A DNA stretch of 64,000 nucleotides, from positions 992,001-1,056,000 of the forward strand of contig QEYB01001312.1 of NCBI GenBank assembly GCA_017562135.1. Reading direction: 5' to 3'. Source of the DNA: Dipylidium caninum. Its lineage: Eukaryota > Platyhelminthes > Cestoda > Cyclophyllidea > Dipylidiidae. The position numbers and the translations under genes are program-made. The notes below the pieces were generated by a model. It worked only from the letters and a program-made list of their open reading frames with translations, was not told the DNA's origin and did no database searches. Shown piece by piece: positions 26,501-40,200 of this stretch; the first letter of the stretch is position 1, and each line of letters starts with the position of its first letter.

Positions 26501-29500
26501 TCACTTATTTTAACGTAGCCTGTACTAACGAGTTATCTTTGTCATCTCACCACTGTGCCTGTTTTTTTTCTATTAAAACGCACATGCTCCAAGAGTTTGT
26601 AAAGTGCCCACCTCTTTTACCTTTCATGCCTCATCTTTTCTTTCACATAGGGGATCAAATTACAGAGTCATGTAAATATAGATTTACTTGTGTAAACCAT
26701 AGTATTGACACTGAAATGGCTTTTGTGTCACAACGCACAACTTCAAATACGCAACTTTCTGTCTGATAGCCGAGGGGGGGAGTGTACGTTGACACAGTCA
26801 TAAGGAATGGTGAAAGCGGTCTTTCATTAAATCTCGGAGTTGGTGAAACTTTTTTTGCCTTTCTTTCTCACATAAGTGTAACTTTTAGGCCGTTTCTCTA
26901 AGCTTACCGTTTTCAGGAACTAAGACCTTCGCAACCCATACTACTTAATTCTAATAGCAACAGCAATTTTTTGTGGGCATAACCGGTGAACGCTAACGCA
27001 TTCATTGCATAAGCAGCGATGAAGGAATTGACGCCTTATTGCACTTCGCTTCCAGCTTATGCGATCCATTCTGAGTAACACGACGGAGGCGCCGGATGTC
27101 GAGTGCCTGGGCCTCCTCATCAACCTGGCCTGCGATCGGAGAGCCGCTTGCAGTCTCGGGGAGCCTCGAGGCATCCGGATGCTCTTCGACCTCGCCCTCC
27201 GAAGTCACGACCCCCTGATCATGAAATTGTTGCGGAACCTCTCGCAGTTCGAGGAAATTCGGATGCATTTTGTGGTAAAACTGGAGAGCAGGGTTGAAAT
27301 AGGCTTTTACCACCTTTGATATGTTGGCTTCTGTAAAACAGGCTGCCCTCAATCGCTTTGGCCGCTTCTGGTATTTATCACTTTACCGATATGACCCGAA
27401 AGCTTGAAAACAATGCATCAGTGTTCTTCTCTAGCGCATCTGAGACGTAGTTGCTAAGAAATACCGTTTTTGTTGAGGCGAAGTATATGCAAAAATCTCA
27501 CATAATTACGGTCATAAAACGCTTTTAAATCAATAGGATCACCTGCCGGACCTGGTCTCATCAATTGTAAGTCTGGTAAACGTTGGCCTTCCAGGACCAC
27601 GGGGGACTGGAAATGACGACGACGACGACGACGACGACGATGAGAATAGCAATAGCGAGAATGGATCACTCACTTCTGACGAATGTGAAATCCAACACGT
27701 TGACAGTGAGGAGTACTGCTTCTCTCTCGAATGTCTCGGTGTGCTGGCGAATTTGCAACTGGAGGAATTGGATTTCGCTCGAATCTTCGGCGACCTTGGC
27801 CTCCTTTCGTGGATAGAGGACGTGTTGTCGAGAGCGCAGAAGGGCCGACGAGGCGACTACCTCTTGTTGGAGGTTGTCAGGATGCTTGCAACCGCTTGCA
27901 TCGATGTTGAAGCCGCCAAAATGGTGATGTTACGCGAGAGTCCTGTGATTTCACGACTGACGGAACTCATGACTTGTAAGGCAAGGTTGTCTACGTACTT
28001 ACGAATTTAGCTGCCACTCACTAGAATTCACGTTCTACAAAAGTTGTTGAGGTTATTAATAAACGAAGTGAAGGGTGATTGCAGCCCCCTAGTTTTTTAG
28101 GCTTGAAAGTAAAAATGGCTTGAGGAAGTGCTCCTCCCTGGAGCACTTTCTTCCTCCGGCAGAAGGCCATGAGGTGTTGGAGTGACTATTAGGTATTCGT
28201 CTTCAACAGTCAGGTTGTAGCTAAAAAAGCGTTTCCTCACAGTCGTGAAAAGGGAGCAAAAGTGCGGCAACGGACGACAAGGATTTGTTCATTTGTCTAG
28301 TTTAGGTGGTTGATTGCGTAAAAACGGCCGATCCATCTTGGGAATACGAGAACAAATTTAAAGTCCTTTCACATAACTGAGTTTTTGAATAACGTGTCTG
28401 ACAGCAGGTCAGAAAATGGCAGTGAGGGTAATTTCTTGAATTTCGAGAGATACCCTTTTCTTTTCTTTCGAAAAAACCGCTTCAACTCGCACGTGCCATT
28501 CTGCCATCTGCCTCTCCAGCCATACAGGAAGACGACGAAATGGTCTACAACGTCCTCTGCACATTTTACCGCCTTCTTCGCCATGAGGAAATCAGACAGC
28601 AACTAATCAAGGAAACAAGTAAGTTGACTCGTAATGCTGTTAAGTTTATTCCTTCCCTACCAATGCCTGCTCATAGTTGGCTTTGGACCGACATACGGAG
28701 CGTCATAAGCGCTTCAAGTTTAGGTCGGGAAGTCGGCGACAGTTGCGCGTCGACGGCATGGCGTTGTGGATCGCAACCAGAGGTTGTGCTCCCCCTCGAC
28801 GCCGTATACGCAGTACTCGTCAGTGCAGCCCTCGTCACGGCCGCGGTGTCCGCGCGACTGGAGCGATCGTCTCACGATGGGCCCCGTGGCGTCGTGGCGG
28901 TGGTGACTGGCTAACGCGTGGGATGATGCCAATTGACGTGCACAGCCAGTCACAATATTTGTTGCTAAATGAAACCTCTTCTTTTATAATGTCTCAGAAG
29001 TGCCCAACTACATTTTCGACCTGATGCACGAGGAAAATGGGATGATAAGAGGGATTTGCAACGCAGCTCTGAACATAATTGCGGTATGAATTTTCTCCAT
29101 ATTCAAGAGAACAGTTTATCTGTTACATATTTTGTCCACAATTAAATTCCTAGTCAATTTCTTTGGTGAAAACTAAAATATCTCACTTTTAACCTTTTTT
29201 GATTTTGTGTCAATTGTTCAGCGCACGTTTTAAAGGTGTCATTCCATCGACTTAATGTCCTCCTCCATAGTTTGAGTCGGGATAATTGACAATTTCACCT
29301 GGAATCGGCCCTCCTCGCCACCCGAGAGCACAAAACCTTCCCCATTGCCATTATTACACACGCAAGGTGTGGAAAATTTTTCTGTTAAAACCTCTAAGTA
29401 TTCTTAAACGACTGCCACACAATCTGCTGCGGAGGGTGTATCGCCGGTAATGATGTGTGAACCCCGTCCGGGTAGTTCTGTCGCCTTAGCCAACCCATCG

Positions 29501-30232
29501 TGGGTTCGTCTGCCCTCCGGTGTTTATGGCAGAAGGGGGTTTTAAAGTCACACAGTTGAGGTATTTACTGATGGGCAAATCGTCCGCCGTTCTTCTCATA
29601 CGAGGCCGTGGCGCCACACGAAGACAGGTTCTACCATCTGCTCCTTCCTACCATATGGCGCTCGAACCAGAGTCTGCAGGTCTCCCTCCTTCGAGTAAAT
29701 TCACCTCGATTGTGGACGATTATTCCTGTAGAAAATGAGCGTGGCATTGTACTTGGCAAACACTTTAATGATGACCAAATGTTAACCTTTGTGAATCCTT
29801 ATGGTAGTCATTTCCTCCTTCCCATTCCTCCCTTCCGCAAACAAAGTTGTCCTTTAAAAGGTGCGTGGTGGTTTTTATTAACATTTTGCTTTTTAACCTT
29901 TGAAGGAATGTGACGAGACCTGGGCGGAGGCCATACGTGTGGAACGCTTCAGATGGCATAATAGCCAGTGGCTCCAAATGATCTCCACTGCTTCGGCACA
30001 AGAAGTGAAGAGTACTCACAGCGACGGTGAAGACGAAGGAGACGCAGACGACTTCCTGCCCCACCACGACTACCTGTTGGCGTCAAATCTTCTTGATGAT
30101 GCTGCTGAGTGGTTCACGACTTCCACGCCACCATTGCCGCCTACTTCTTCTCTTGATGTCGCAACCCGTGAGGATGGTGAACTGCAACGCGCTCTTCGCG
30201 ATGCATCTGCGTACTACGAAGGTGCGATGTGA
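20522..30232 (+). CDS. KAP3: Kinesin-associated protein 3 (kinesin-2 non-motor subunit)
   Basis: Armadillo-repeat accessory subunit of heterotrimeric kinesin-2, linking the KIF3-type motor pair to cargo, notably in intraflagellar transport. Thirteen exons: 20522-20679, 20741-20874, 21261-21467, 21511-21651, 21686-21850, 23267-23445, 24503-24665, 26240-26340, 27056-27274, 27537-27975, 28520-28618, 28998-29083, 29906-30232. Their 2,418 nt make exactly 806 codons including the stop, close to vertebrate KAP3 (about 792 residues). Conserved blocks occur in order: RIDVHP, ALIIHY, KECQKM, KIDEVASMTDLDDYLDLLYED, ALILQLARNPDNLEEIL, NLVYIFFCFSSFSNFHG, LLILVVSFLRKLS, LRLLYNLSF, RNLSQFEE, YIFDLMHEENG and RVERFRWHNSQWLQM. 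Introns 3 and 4 are only 43 and 34 nt. Exon 10 carries an acidic insertion encoded by GAC repeats. The first exon has no ATG and begins in phase 0 at an acceptor. Identification is firm; the N-terminal methionine source is inferred. Confidence 0.96.
25999..26012 (+). repeat. Homopolymer of 14 G in KAP3 intron 7
   Basis: Fourteen consecutive guanines lie inside the intron between KAP3 exons 7 and 8, well away from the splice sites. The exact length may be an assembly estimate. Confidence 0.8.
27615..27641 (+). repeat. GAC trinucleotide repeat encoding poly-aspartate in KAP3
   Basis: Eight GAC codons followed by GAT code for nine consecutive Asp in KAP3 exon 10, continued by Glu- and Ser-rich residues. 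The repeat sits between the motif ending DLVSSI and the armadillo block starting EEYCFSLECLG, where vertebrate KAP3 has only a short acidic stretch, so it is probably a surface loop able to change length. Confidence 0.9.
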
Positions 30233-30304
30233 CCTCGAGTTAGTTCTCTCTCCCTCGAAGCCATTCCCCTCTATGCAAGAACTCCCCTCCCCTACTGCCA
30301 AATT

Positions 30305-30310
30305 AATAAA
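30305..30310 (+). terminator. KAP3 polyadenylation signal
   Basis: A canonical AATAAA lies 72 bases after the KAP3 stop codon on the same strand. Confidence 0.75.
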
Positions 30311-31002
30311 ACCTAAATGAAGACGTTCTTTTTCTTCAAATTTTAGGCCAAGATTGATGAGATACGAATGTCATCATACATGGTATCAGCGTAATGGAGT
30401 AAAAAGAATTGAGTCCTGTAATTAGAAAAATGGTTTTTTTAACTCTCATAGCCTTGATTTCCTTCAATGCAACTTGGCCAGCCATGCCGACTGCCCGTCC
30501 CATTCCGCGTTTGCACTGCCTCTGGGGGCCCCGTAGGTCAGCCGACGTCCGCTCCCCCCCACAGGCAATCACAGCTGCCTCCCAACTCTGCCCAAACGGT
30601 TGTACATCGCGATTTTAAGTAGGAGCGAAGGCGAAACCATCAGCTCGAATGGTTGAGGATGAGTTTCGGGAGTTCATATTCAGTATAGTTGGGGATGCAT
30701 CTCTAACAAGATCAACTGCTCAAGTGGATCATCTTACTGTCGGAATAAACCGTTTGTGGAGGATGAATGAGGCTCAGGATTAGGAGTTTGTCAAGTGAAA
30801 GCGGGGGCAGCGGTTTCGGAGAAGGCTCATCGCAGACTTGTCAATGTTTGCGTGAGAGCACTGAGCAGACTAAATTCCCTTCCCTCCGACTGGGAGGTTT
30901 TAACGATCAGTCCCCATTTTTCCCCTTCGCCCCGAGTTTAGATGTCTCAGCTTTCATTCCATATTTTAAGTTGAGACAGTTTTATAAACTGCCCAATAAG
31001 AT
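30311..31002. other. Intergenic space between two convergent genes
   Basis: About 700 bases separate the KAP3 poly(A) signal from the poly(A) signal of the minus-strand gene. I see no further feature in it. Confidence 0.6.
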
Positions 31003-31008
31003 TTTATT
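31003..31008 (-). terminator. Polyadenylation signal of the large minus-strand gene
   Basis: TTTATT on the plus strand reads AATAAA on the minus strand, about 205 bases beyond the stop codon at 31212-31214. Confidence 0.55.
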
Positions 31009-31211
31009 ACCAACAGTATAAATCAACAACGAGTAATCAGCTGGGTCGTATGCAAATCGAGCGAGTAGGAATCGGTAAGAAAGCAAAGGGAAGGATTAAA
31101 AGAGGATCAGAAAGATGGAAAGACGGTGGAAATCTTCCAGGTTAATGAGTGATTGCAAAATTTGGAGGTTAGTGTGATTGGAAAAACAGGAAACTCAAAG
31201 GTGGGAAGTCG

Positions 31212-34200
31212 TTAGGCGTCGCCGAAGAGTTCGGTCAGTTGGAAGAGCGAGTGGCGGTTGAAGACGTGTGCGAGGTCGTAGTTGGTGACCATCTTGTGTG
31301 AGAGTCCCTCCTTCGCGTCCGCGCGGATAAGCGGTCCGAGTGCTCCGCTCTCGCCTCGGTGGCACAGTGTCGAGTTGCCGAAACGGAAAGACGCCAGTCC
31401 CGTTTTCCCAATGAGACGAGTCCACTCGTGAGGCTGGATGAAGGAGGGCCGATTCACCACTCGTATCACGTTGGAGATGTCCACCCTGGACGGAGAGGTG
31501 TGTGCACACTGGGTTAAATGCAAGTCTCTTTCGGTGGCGACAGATTGTCACCTGTCATCAACCAGGCCGTGATAACAACTGTTGGGAGTAGAGGGTGGTG
31601 TCTAGCGTCCCCCCTAGGCGTCGCTCATGGCGTCGTATCTCACCTGTCAAAATGCCTTCATCTTGTCAGATTTTTGAGGCAAGAAATTTAAGCGCATGTA
31701 ATGACTCGCATGTTAGAGAGTTTTCGGTAGAATTGGACCAATGGGACGCATGTCCAAAACAACCTACGGTATTTTCTCCAAAAAATATTTCCTCCTTCTT
31801 GGGGCCCTTCAGAGAAATTATAGGACATTTTACCGGTATCAATTACAGTCCGAGGTTTTGTGGGGCAAAAGAAATAGGGTCCTACCACTTTGCCTACTTC
31901 TTTCGCACCTTTGTGTGGGGCAAGGAGGCTAGTTAATCGGCGCCGATGTACATTTACGCGGAACCTTCTGCTTCGCCTACTGGGCGGAGTGTCGCAAATA
32001 CCTCGCGCAAGTTTTGGGATGGAGACACTTTTGAGGAGGCATTTAGGCGCCTCCAGACGACTGTCTGCCACCACCAAGTGCAAAAGGAAAGCCCTTCCCC
32101 GTCAATCATTAGCTTAGAGGCAAGTAATTAGATTATTGGCGTGCTGAGAGAGAACATGACGTGTGATTGCATTAGGCAAATGAATAACTGTGAGAAATCA
32201 CCTTTACTTTTCACATGAGGAGAAAAATTTTGGCTGCACCACCGGGCACCTCAAGTGCGTCTTTTAGGACTTTTGCGCATGCATGCTAACGGGAAAAAAA
32301 GGGTTCTCGGTCAACGCGGTGTGATCCCCTTACTTTTGGAGAAAAGCAGCCCACAAAATGAGTTATTCGGGAAGGAGTTAGGGGCCTTGCACGCCGAGGA
32401 GTGTGGAAAGAGCAAATGGAAGAGACTCACGGTGGTTTCTGCGTTTCCGCTGTCTCCGCCAGGCCGAGAGCGTTGAGGCGTTTATTTACCACCCGTCGGA
32501 CGTGCTCCGACTGCTGCATGACGGCGTTCATGAGTTTCGTGATGTCGCGATTGTTTTTTTTTGAGGGATTTTTAATTGCTATGCGCAGACGTCGTTGAAA
32601 TCTAGCGTCCAACACCTGCAGACTACAAGAGTCATCATTAATTGTCCTCGAGCTCGCTTAGCAACAAGTTAAGTAGGCAAAAAGAAGGAGGTACAACTTC
32701 TCCACGAAGATACCAAATTTGAAGACGGAAGGCGGAATTTTCTTAGCGTTACGGTGTGACGAATTTTCACAAAGGATGCGATTTTTAAGGCTGTATGAGG
32801 AGTGGACTGTATTAGCTTAAAACGACACAGACCCCATGTTTTCCTGCCTCCTCCGTCCTCCCCACGAGGCAGGTGGTTGCGTCGGATGGGGTCTTTCCGA
32901 ACATCCACTCTGGCCACCACGAGGTCGGTGAGAGGCCGTGCACCTGCCTTCGCGGTGCGGTGGCGGAGGAGGCGGCTGGGCGGTTGGAGGCGGTGGTAGC
33001 CCGAAAAGAATGTTGCCACCCGAACAACATATTTCATGCGAAAATGGGTTTTGCTGGGACAGCAGAATGTTGTAGGGTAGAAATGCTATGTGGCTGAGTG
33101 TTTAAAGACCTTACGAGTGAACGTAAAGTAAAAAGGAAGACGTGTCATATGTTAGGGATGGGAACAGCATTCCTGAAGTGGAATTTTACGAGATTTGCAG
33201 TACCTAGAATATCTCCTCAATTATGTGAATAAATAATTAATCCGGCAACGAGTAGACCTCCTCTGGAACGTTCAGCGGAGCCTAAGAGACGAGGTACTTT
33301 AGAGTGCTTCGTGTCCCAATGTCGGGTGCATTTCTTGAGTGCTTCACCTCAAAACTGGAGCTCAAAGGGAAGGCACCTCCCTTCCTCCGCGCCTCCCAAG
33401 GTTTTGACATTTGCCACTGACAGAGTAGCTGTCACATTTCAACTTGGTATGCTGGCTTTCGGGCATGGATATTTGAGCCACACTTAGAGGCGCTTGAAGC
33501 GACACAACTACTAAGTGCTCCAGCATTTAAGGTAGTCTACTGGGGCGCCTGAAATAAACTTATCTCCTCCTCTTGCTGTTCCTACCACGGGCGACGAGAC
33601 AAAATAGCATTTAGGGGTTAATGGGAAACTACAACCAATCTCTAAGTAGTAAATTGTCAAATGACTTGCAGAAACATGTTAGCTTGCCTCCAAGTAAGCA
33701 CATTCACTGATATTCTTAAGTACTTGCGATTACTGCGATTGACTTTACTTACATGGGAGCGAAGCGCTTTCGCTTGGGCAGTCTCTGGTTAGCCTCAATG
33801 ATTTTGGGCGGAAGGAACGGAAGGACAGCCTGAAGATGAAGTAGTGCGCATTAGGAGGTGTCGACAGTACACTGAAACCACGCACTAGCGAAGGGGACGA
33901 GACTCCACAATCGCGTTAAGGAAAACCTCGTCTTAACAACAGACGGGACTGGGCGGGGACAGGAGTGAAAGGCTTAAAAAGTCGACCTTTAACTTATGCC
34001 AGCAAACATCCAAGTTATAAACCCACGAAGAGGCTAAACCGTTCTTACGTCTGCAATAATTATGGCCGATTCTTCACTGGAAGTTCGGGATATATTCTCC
34101 GGCAGATGTGCAGCCGTCTCAGCCACATCGTGACTTGGTTCGACGCGTGGAGAGGTGCGAAAGATGCTGTCCAGGTCGAGGGGTGTGAACCACCGGCGCC

Positions 34201-37200
34201 GATTTCCGGGTAACTTGGGAGGTGGCGGAGGCTCGCGTTTTTTCAGTGCGACACCTCGGAGACTGCTCGAATTCAAGACAGCCATGCCGTCGTACAGTCT
34301 GCGAGCATCATTTGCCGAAAGCACTATTGTCCCGACTTTTGACAGTTTTCCCAGGATTTCGGACGTCTTCCTCCTGACTTGGTTGAGAAGCTGGCTAGAC
34401 TTAACGGGATTCAGGTGCATCAGCATCTTCGAGGCTGTCGCGTATACCACATCTTGAAACACGTCCATTATTTGCATCCCTTCGTAGTTGTCATTCCAGA
34501 AGATCGAGCGCTCTTTGTCATCGTCAATCACCGGTTTCTCTATAAGCTCCAAATCTCGCGGATTCTCAGCAATAACATTGAGCATTCCACGAATGACAGT
34601 CTTTGAGTCCTCTCCTACGTCCATAATTGTTATCAGAACATCGGCGATGTGGTCAGCTAACTCGGAAGAATTTATTTCGTCAGAACCAGTGCGTGAAACC
34701 TTCCTGTGCGATCTCTCGCGATCTTAAATCCGCGTTCTCATCCGTAAGGACCGCATCACTGTACTCACTGCTCGCAATCTCCACCGGTGTGCTGAAAGCC
34801 AAGGCGCCATCTCGGCTTAGCCTCTCTCTTGAGGAAACGTCTTTAGAAAGACTCTGAATGCGTGGAGGAGACGGTTCTGAATCCCTTTGAAGGCTACTTT
34901 TTGAGTCAGTCCTTGCTACCGTGTCGGCTGCCGACGAGCTCCCCGAACTGATCACATTTCCAGACCGGTCCGACCTACTGATTGTAGACGCTGTGGACGG
35001 AAGCATTGCTATCTGCGGAAGCGGTTCGGCATCCCGTGACTTCAAGGACTGTTCTGGGGTCTTACGTTTGGATTTCATTCGGGGTAGTTTTGCCTTGCCT
35101 TGAAGGTCGCTGCCGGTACTTCTTTCATCTTCAGCTGACTTCCGTGCAAATACTGAGGAGGTACTGCTCGTAGACTGGGGAGTACTGCTGACTTCAGTAA
35201 CCGAGTTAAGCAGTTCGACCCAGTCCACAAGATCATCCACTCTCTCCACCATGTCTCGGTGCTGAGCCTCACTGGTTTCATCGAAGTCTGCGGATTCCTC
35301 GTTAGCGGGTGTAGTGAGGATAAAATTCGTGAGCAGGTGGGAGAGTCGAGGGTGAGACACGCCTTTTAGGCCTACTTTAAAGAGGTTATTGACTAACTCC
35401 TCTGAGGCCTCTTTGTTATAATCATGTTTAATTTGTAGGTACTTCGCCAACTCCGAGCGTTTTTGTTTATATAAACGATGGCCAACTGACTTTCTCCTTG
35501 GAAGAAACACATTCTTCACTATCCCGTCAATGTGGAGTTCCACCTTTTCTTTCGCGGTCTACAATCGGCACAAAACCAAATCCATGAATTGAAGCTGCCT
35601 CACCTCTCCCCTGGCGCGACATCCGCAGACGTGTCTGGCCCGATGGAGCCACGCGCTGTCAAACCCCTTCCATGCCTCACTGCGATTTGCCTTCGTCCCA
35701 GCCACCAAAGGGCGTTGTCATGCTACGGCGCCCCTCGGCTGGAGCTCTGACCTCATCATATTCACCGCTCTACCATTCCGCCCACCGCGGTGGCTCCAGG
35801 CCGTGCAACCAATCATCAACCACGGACGAAGAGATTAAGACGCTTTCTTAACTTGACTCGGATTAAGCTGTATGCCACTTTTTTGATACGTGAAAAGTAG
35901 CTTGAAACACTAGTTCGCATGGTCTGTGATTGAATTTACCGTGAATGGGAAAAAAGACTAGTCAATTTGCCCTGTAGTAGCTTAATGAGCAGAGACAGAG
36001 CAGAGGAGAATTAGTTGCCTCAAATTTTAACTCAATTACAATAGAATTTCTCCAGACGGTTTGAAAACTATGAAATAAGGACTACTACAAGACTTCTCTT
36101 CCACACGCTGTCAGGGAAATTTCATCTGAAGATGGTTGATTCTTAGGTGTTGATGGGTAAAGTAGCGAAACACGGCAAATGAGTGAATTAAATGCGGTTT
36201 ACTGAGCTGCGAGCAACAAGACTTACGCGTTTTTCATGCATCTCCCCCTGCGCCTCCTCCTCCTCCTCCTTCTGCAATTCACTCTCTCTTCTCTGATGCG
36301 AAGACATGGGGGAAAAGGTGCTAAGCGGTAGAGTGGCCGAGGAGAACGTCTTCTTGGGAATGCTAAGACTAGACGTTCTGGAAACCTGTTGTGAGTGGTA
36401 ACTTTTGCCCTGTACTATCAACTCCTTCGAAGTGATGGACATCTTCGAACTATCTACTGTATCGCGTCTCTCCCGCTCCTGTTTTCGAGGGACTAGAGGA
36501 GGCAACTGGGAATAAATGCTTTTTTTTAAAGTTGGGGGATGAGGTCCTTAGGTTTGGTTATTTTTTTATCATAGGAATACCGAGAACATACAGATTTGAT
36601 CGAGGTCGTCGGGGCTCTTTCAGCGGGTGCGGAAGACACAATCTTGAAGGGAAACAAATTGGACACAATTAGAAAGCACTGGTTTTCCGCACTTTCGGTT
36701 GTCCTAAAAAATGGATTTAAGAGTGCAGGTATGAATAGAAATTTTATGACAATCCGGGCATCGTCATTCCACCTCGAAAGAGGGTAGTAGAAGGATTAAA
36801 CAGCGGTGACCACTCCGGCCGTAGACCCATAGCGGCTCTCGTGTTGTAGTGGGGACAACCGAGTCTAGACCGATCCCCTCTTGGCCTTTCTCAACGTCGT
36901 GAGACAGCCACACGCACATTCACACGCTTTCCCATCCAGTGGGACCCCTTTTACCCCCCCCCCTCCCCTCCCCCTCCTTCCCACATTTGGTACGCCACTG
37001 TGCAGAGCAGGCGCCTTTCCTGCCACCGTAAATAGTTGAGTTATGAGCTATGCACGTGTAACTAAAGTAGTAGGAGAGAGAGATAGCAACACCCACCATT
37101 ATTTCCTTCCGCCCCACAAGCGTCTGCAGACTCGGCACAACGTGGGAGATTTTCTTCTAAACCCATCAAGAAGACTGTGTAAAAACATTGTTAAACTAAG

Positions 37201-40200
37201 ACAAAAACAGTGAACATTATGAAAACTGACCGTCAAATGTGGTGATTCTTCTGACTAGAAGGAAAAAAGGTGAAGTTACCAGGACAGTTAACTTGACGCG
37301 TCGTCGTAGTCGTATTAGAAAGGGACGAGATGTGCTCCATTTAGACAATAAAAAGTGTCTTATTCAAGGTATGCATGCGGCGCTTAGCCCGGCCGGGAAG
37401 ACGGCGTCGCGACACACTTCGGCATAAGCTGGGACTAAAGTTACCCTTCAGGTGAGACAGGCGAGACAATGCAAGGAGAAGCACGATTTGGTGACTGCCG
37501 TCTCGGCTGGACGCCACTGACTTACCGACGAAGAAATGGGTGAAAGCATCTAAAGAAAAGTCAGCAAACCATGAGTCTTAAGGCGGGGCGGTTTGGCCCA
37601 AAGTGCGCTGAGCAGACGACGTACGGCGAGGGTTTCCCTGAGTCCGCCTTCTATCTAAATGTCAAAGGAAATCGGTTGAGGGACGTGCCAACTGGCACCC
37701 GTAATTTGCGCGTTGAGGCGGAATATTTAATAAACTTACGATACTTTGCGTGGTTGTCCATTTCTGCTGAACCTGGAACGATGAAGGCAATTATTCTGAT
37801 GCGGAATTTCAGAACCCACCTTGGACGTCGCGGCCTAAAGTAGGTCGGTGGCAGATAAAGCAGAAAGTCCGTTTGGACGTTTAGTTAGTTGGAAGAGAAT
37901 GACTTACATTTTCGCTAAGCTTGTTTTGCCTCCCTTTTGCAGTCTGTCTCTGGAAACAAGAAATAAGCAAGACTCATCCTGCTAACAGCTTGATGGCACA
38001 ATTAAATGGTACTTGAGCTAAGATGCGCACTTTATTTTCACATCTAACGACTGGCATTATTTATTTGCCTTTAACCAAAAATAAGCGGGACATAAGAGCC
38101 CCCTCAACGAAGTCGCCACCTGCCTGAGGCGTGAAAGCCCCAGCCGGGACATCTTGACTTACATGGCTTGGGGTTAAGGTCCTCTGCTGGGCCACGTCCT
38201 CCAAGCCATAGCTAAGGGCTTTGATGGCGGTGTCGCTGAGGTGTTCCTCGTTCAGGAGTCCACTTCTCAGGTATTTGAGGTATTGTCTGAACCTCCCGTA
38301 CGTCTCTTCGACTGAGTAAATCACACTGTGAGATAAGATAGCGAAGAGCAATTATAACAAAAGTTTAATTGAGGTATGGCAGTTTCCAGTTCTTGCGCAT
38401 GCCATCCAGTCAACGTGTTAGTCGGTCGCTAAGGAGGACTTGCAGACACACAAAATTGTCCCACTTTCACAACGGTTGGTTATTTTAAATGAATAATATC
38501 AAACTACAGCTTGTTCTCCCACAGAGGGTGGGTGTTTTGGGCATGGGAACGTAGGCATGCCGCAAAGGTTTCCTTTCCCAGATTCAATTTGTCATTCCGC
38601 ACTGAACCGGTGATTTAAATTTGGTAGAGGTTTGTTGCTGTCTCATCTGGCACACTAACAAGTCTCAGAGCGTGGAACATGACTGCCAAGCAAAAGAAAC
38701 ACTGAGGAGGAATGCAAGTGGGTTGCTTCGTGCTCAAAACGCTTGAACAAGTCGCCAAGAGAAGCTCGACTGACCCGGTGGCCTTGATGGAAGAAAGCTC
38801 GTGCCAGAGTTTTTTCGTCAGTTCAGCAACCTCTTGAGCGTCTTCCCTGTACACCAAATTGTCCATCTTCGTGACGCCCTCCAACGCATGGTCGCCGATC
38901 AACGAGCCCAGCCAGGAGGTTAGCCGCGAGAGCTAAAAGACAAATGCAAAATCAGAACCCAATTTGATAAAATTAACATTTAAACAGGTCGTAAAAAGAG
39001 TGATATTTGGTAGCTTTGTTTGTGCGAGAAAACGGTGGGAGGGAGGGCACCATTTCCCTCTGTCGCCTCGACTTTCCTCTCACGTCACCCATGGTGTCCA
39101 TTTTAATGGCTGCCGTCCCAGTTTACTTGTTCAAGTACCAACAAGAAATAATCAAGAATTGAGAGAGCGACGCAGAAACAGTGAAAAAAGGTGAGTGAAC
39201 AAGTCGTACCGAGATGTAGAGACCCTTGGTCAGCGAGAGAGCCAATTTTTCATCCTAAAATATGGTGCTTTCTTGAAGAGCCTCCATGCTTAGACACGAG
39301 CACATAGAGCGAGCATGGACTTACCCAGTCACCGGGACCGGCACTCCTTTGCATACCTGACAAAAGAAAAGATCTTTACTTTCACAAACCCCTTCTCTTA
39401 ACACTGCCTCGCCTCCATCACGTGGATTTGAAGGCAAATGCAACAGGCATCCAAAAGGACAGGGAGAACTTTTCCGCCAGGGGAGATTATCCAGCGTGAA
39501 AAATCGTCGGTTGGCAAAGTGCGAAAGGGAAGAACAACGAATATGCCCACCGGCAAGGCAAGACGCTGCCTCGAAGCCTTTCCACTGAGGTAAAGCGAAG
39601 ACAGTCGGTGGACTGGAAGCAAGTCCACAGTAAAGAGGTATTTGCAACTCACACAAGTCGAACAGAACATAAGTTCGGCGACGTGACCACGCACTCACTT
39701 TGGAGCTCTACCAAGGCACTCCAGCTGTCCTCCACCAGTTCCATCTGTTCCGGTTCAACAGCCTTCCGCAAGGATATGTCGCGCTTAGTCTTTGTAATCT
39801 GCATCGTCGCCGTTTCAATCGCCGAACCGACTTCCAGTTCGGTGCTTTTGTCATGCTTGAAGCTGTCGAATATCGAAGTAGTGAAGACACTGGCCTCCGA
39901 TTCACTCTCCGACTCACTCATCTCCAAATTCAACACAGTTTTCTGCGCCGAAAAAACATCAGACTCTCGGTCCAAAAAGTTGTCTAGAGTGCTCTCCTCC
40001 GAACCGCTGCCCCTGGCAGCGGCTCCGCCAGTCGCGCGGGAGAGCATGAAGCGGTAGTCCTTGACGGACGCTTTCCAACTGGATTCTGGTGTCCGTGGGG
40101 CTCCACTGCGTCGTCTTTTCCTCACAATTGGTCTTCTCCAACTCTTGATAGATAGAGACACAGACGATGTCCGCGTCTTGATAGGCATGTACATGCTTCT

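Noticed and set aside
28700..28920. GC-rich open frames on both strands inside KAP3
   Set aside because: They lie in the intron between exons 11 and 12, which is clearly bounded by in-phase splice sites.
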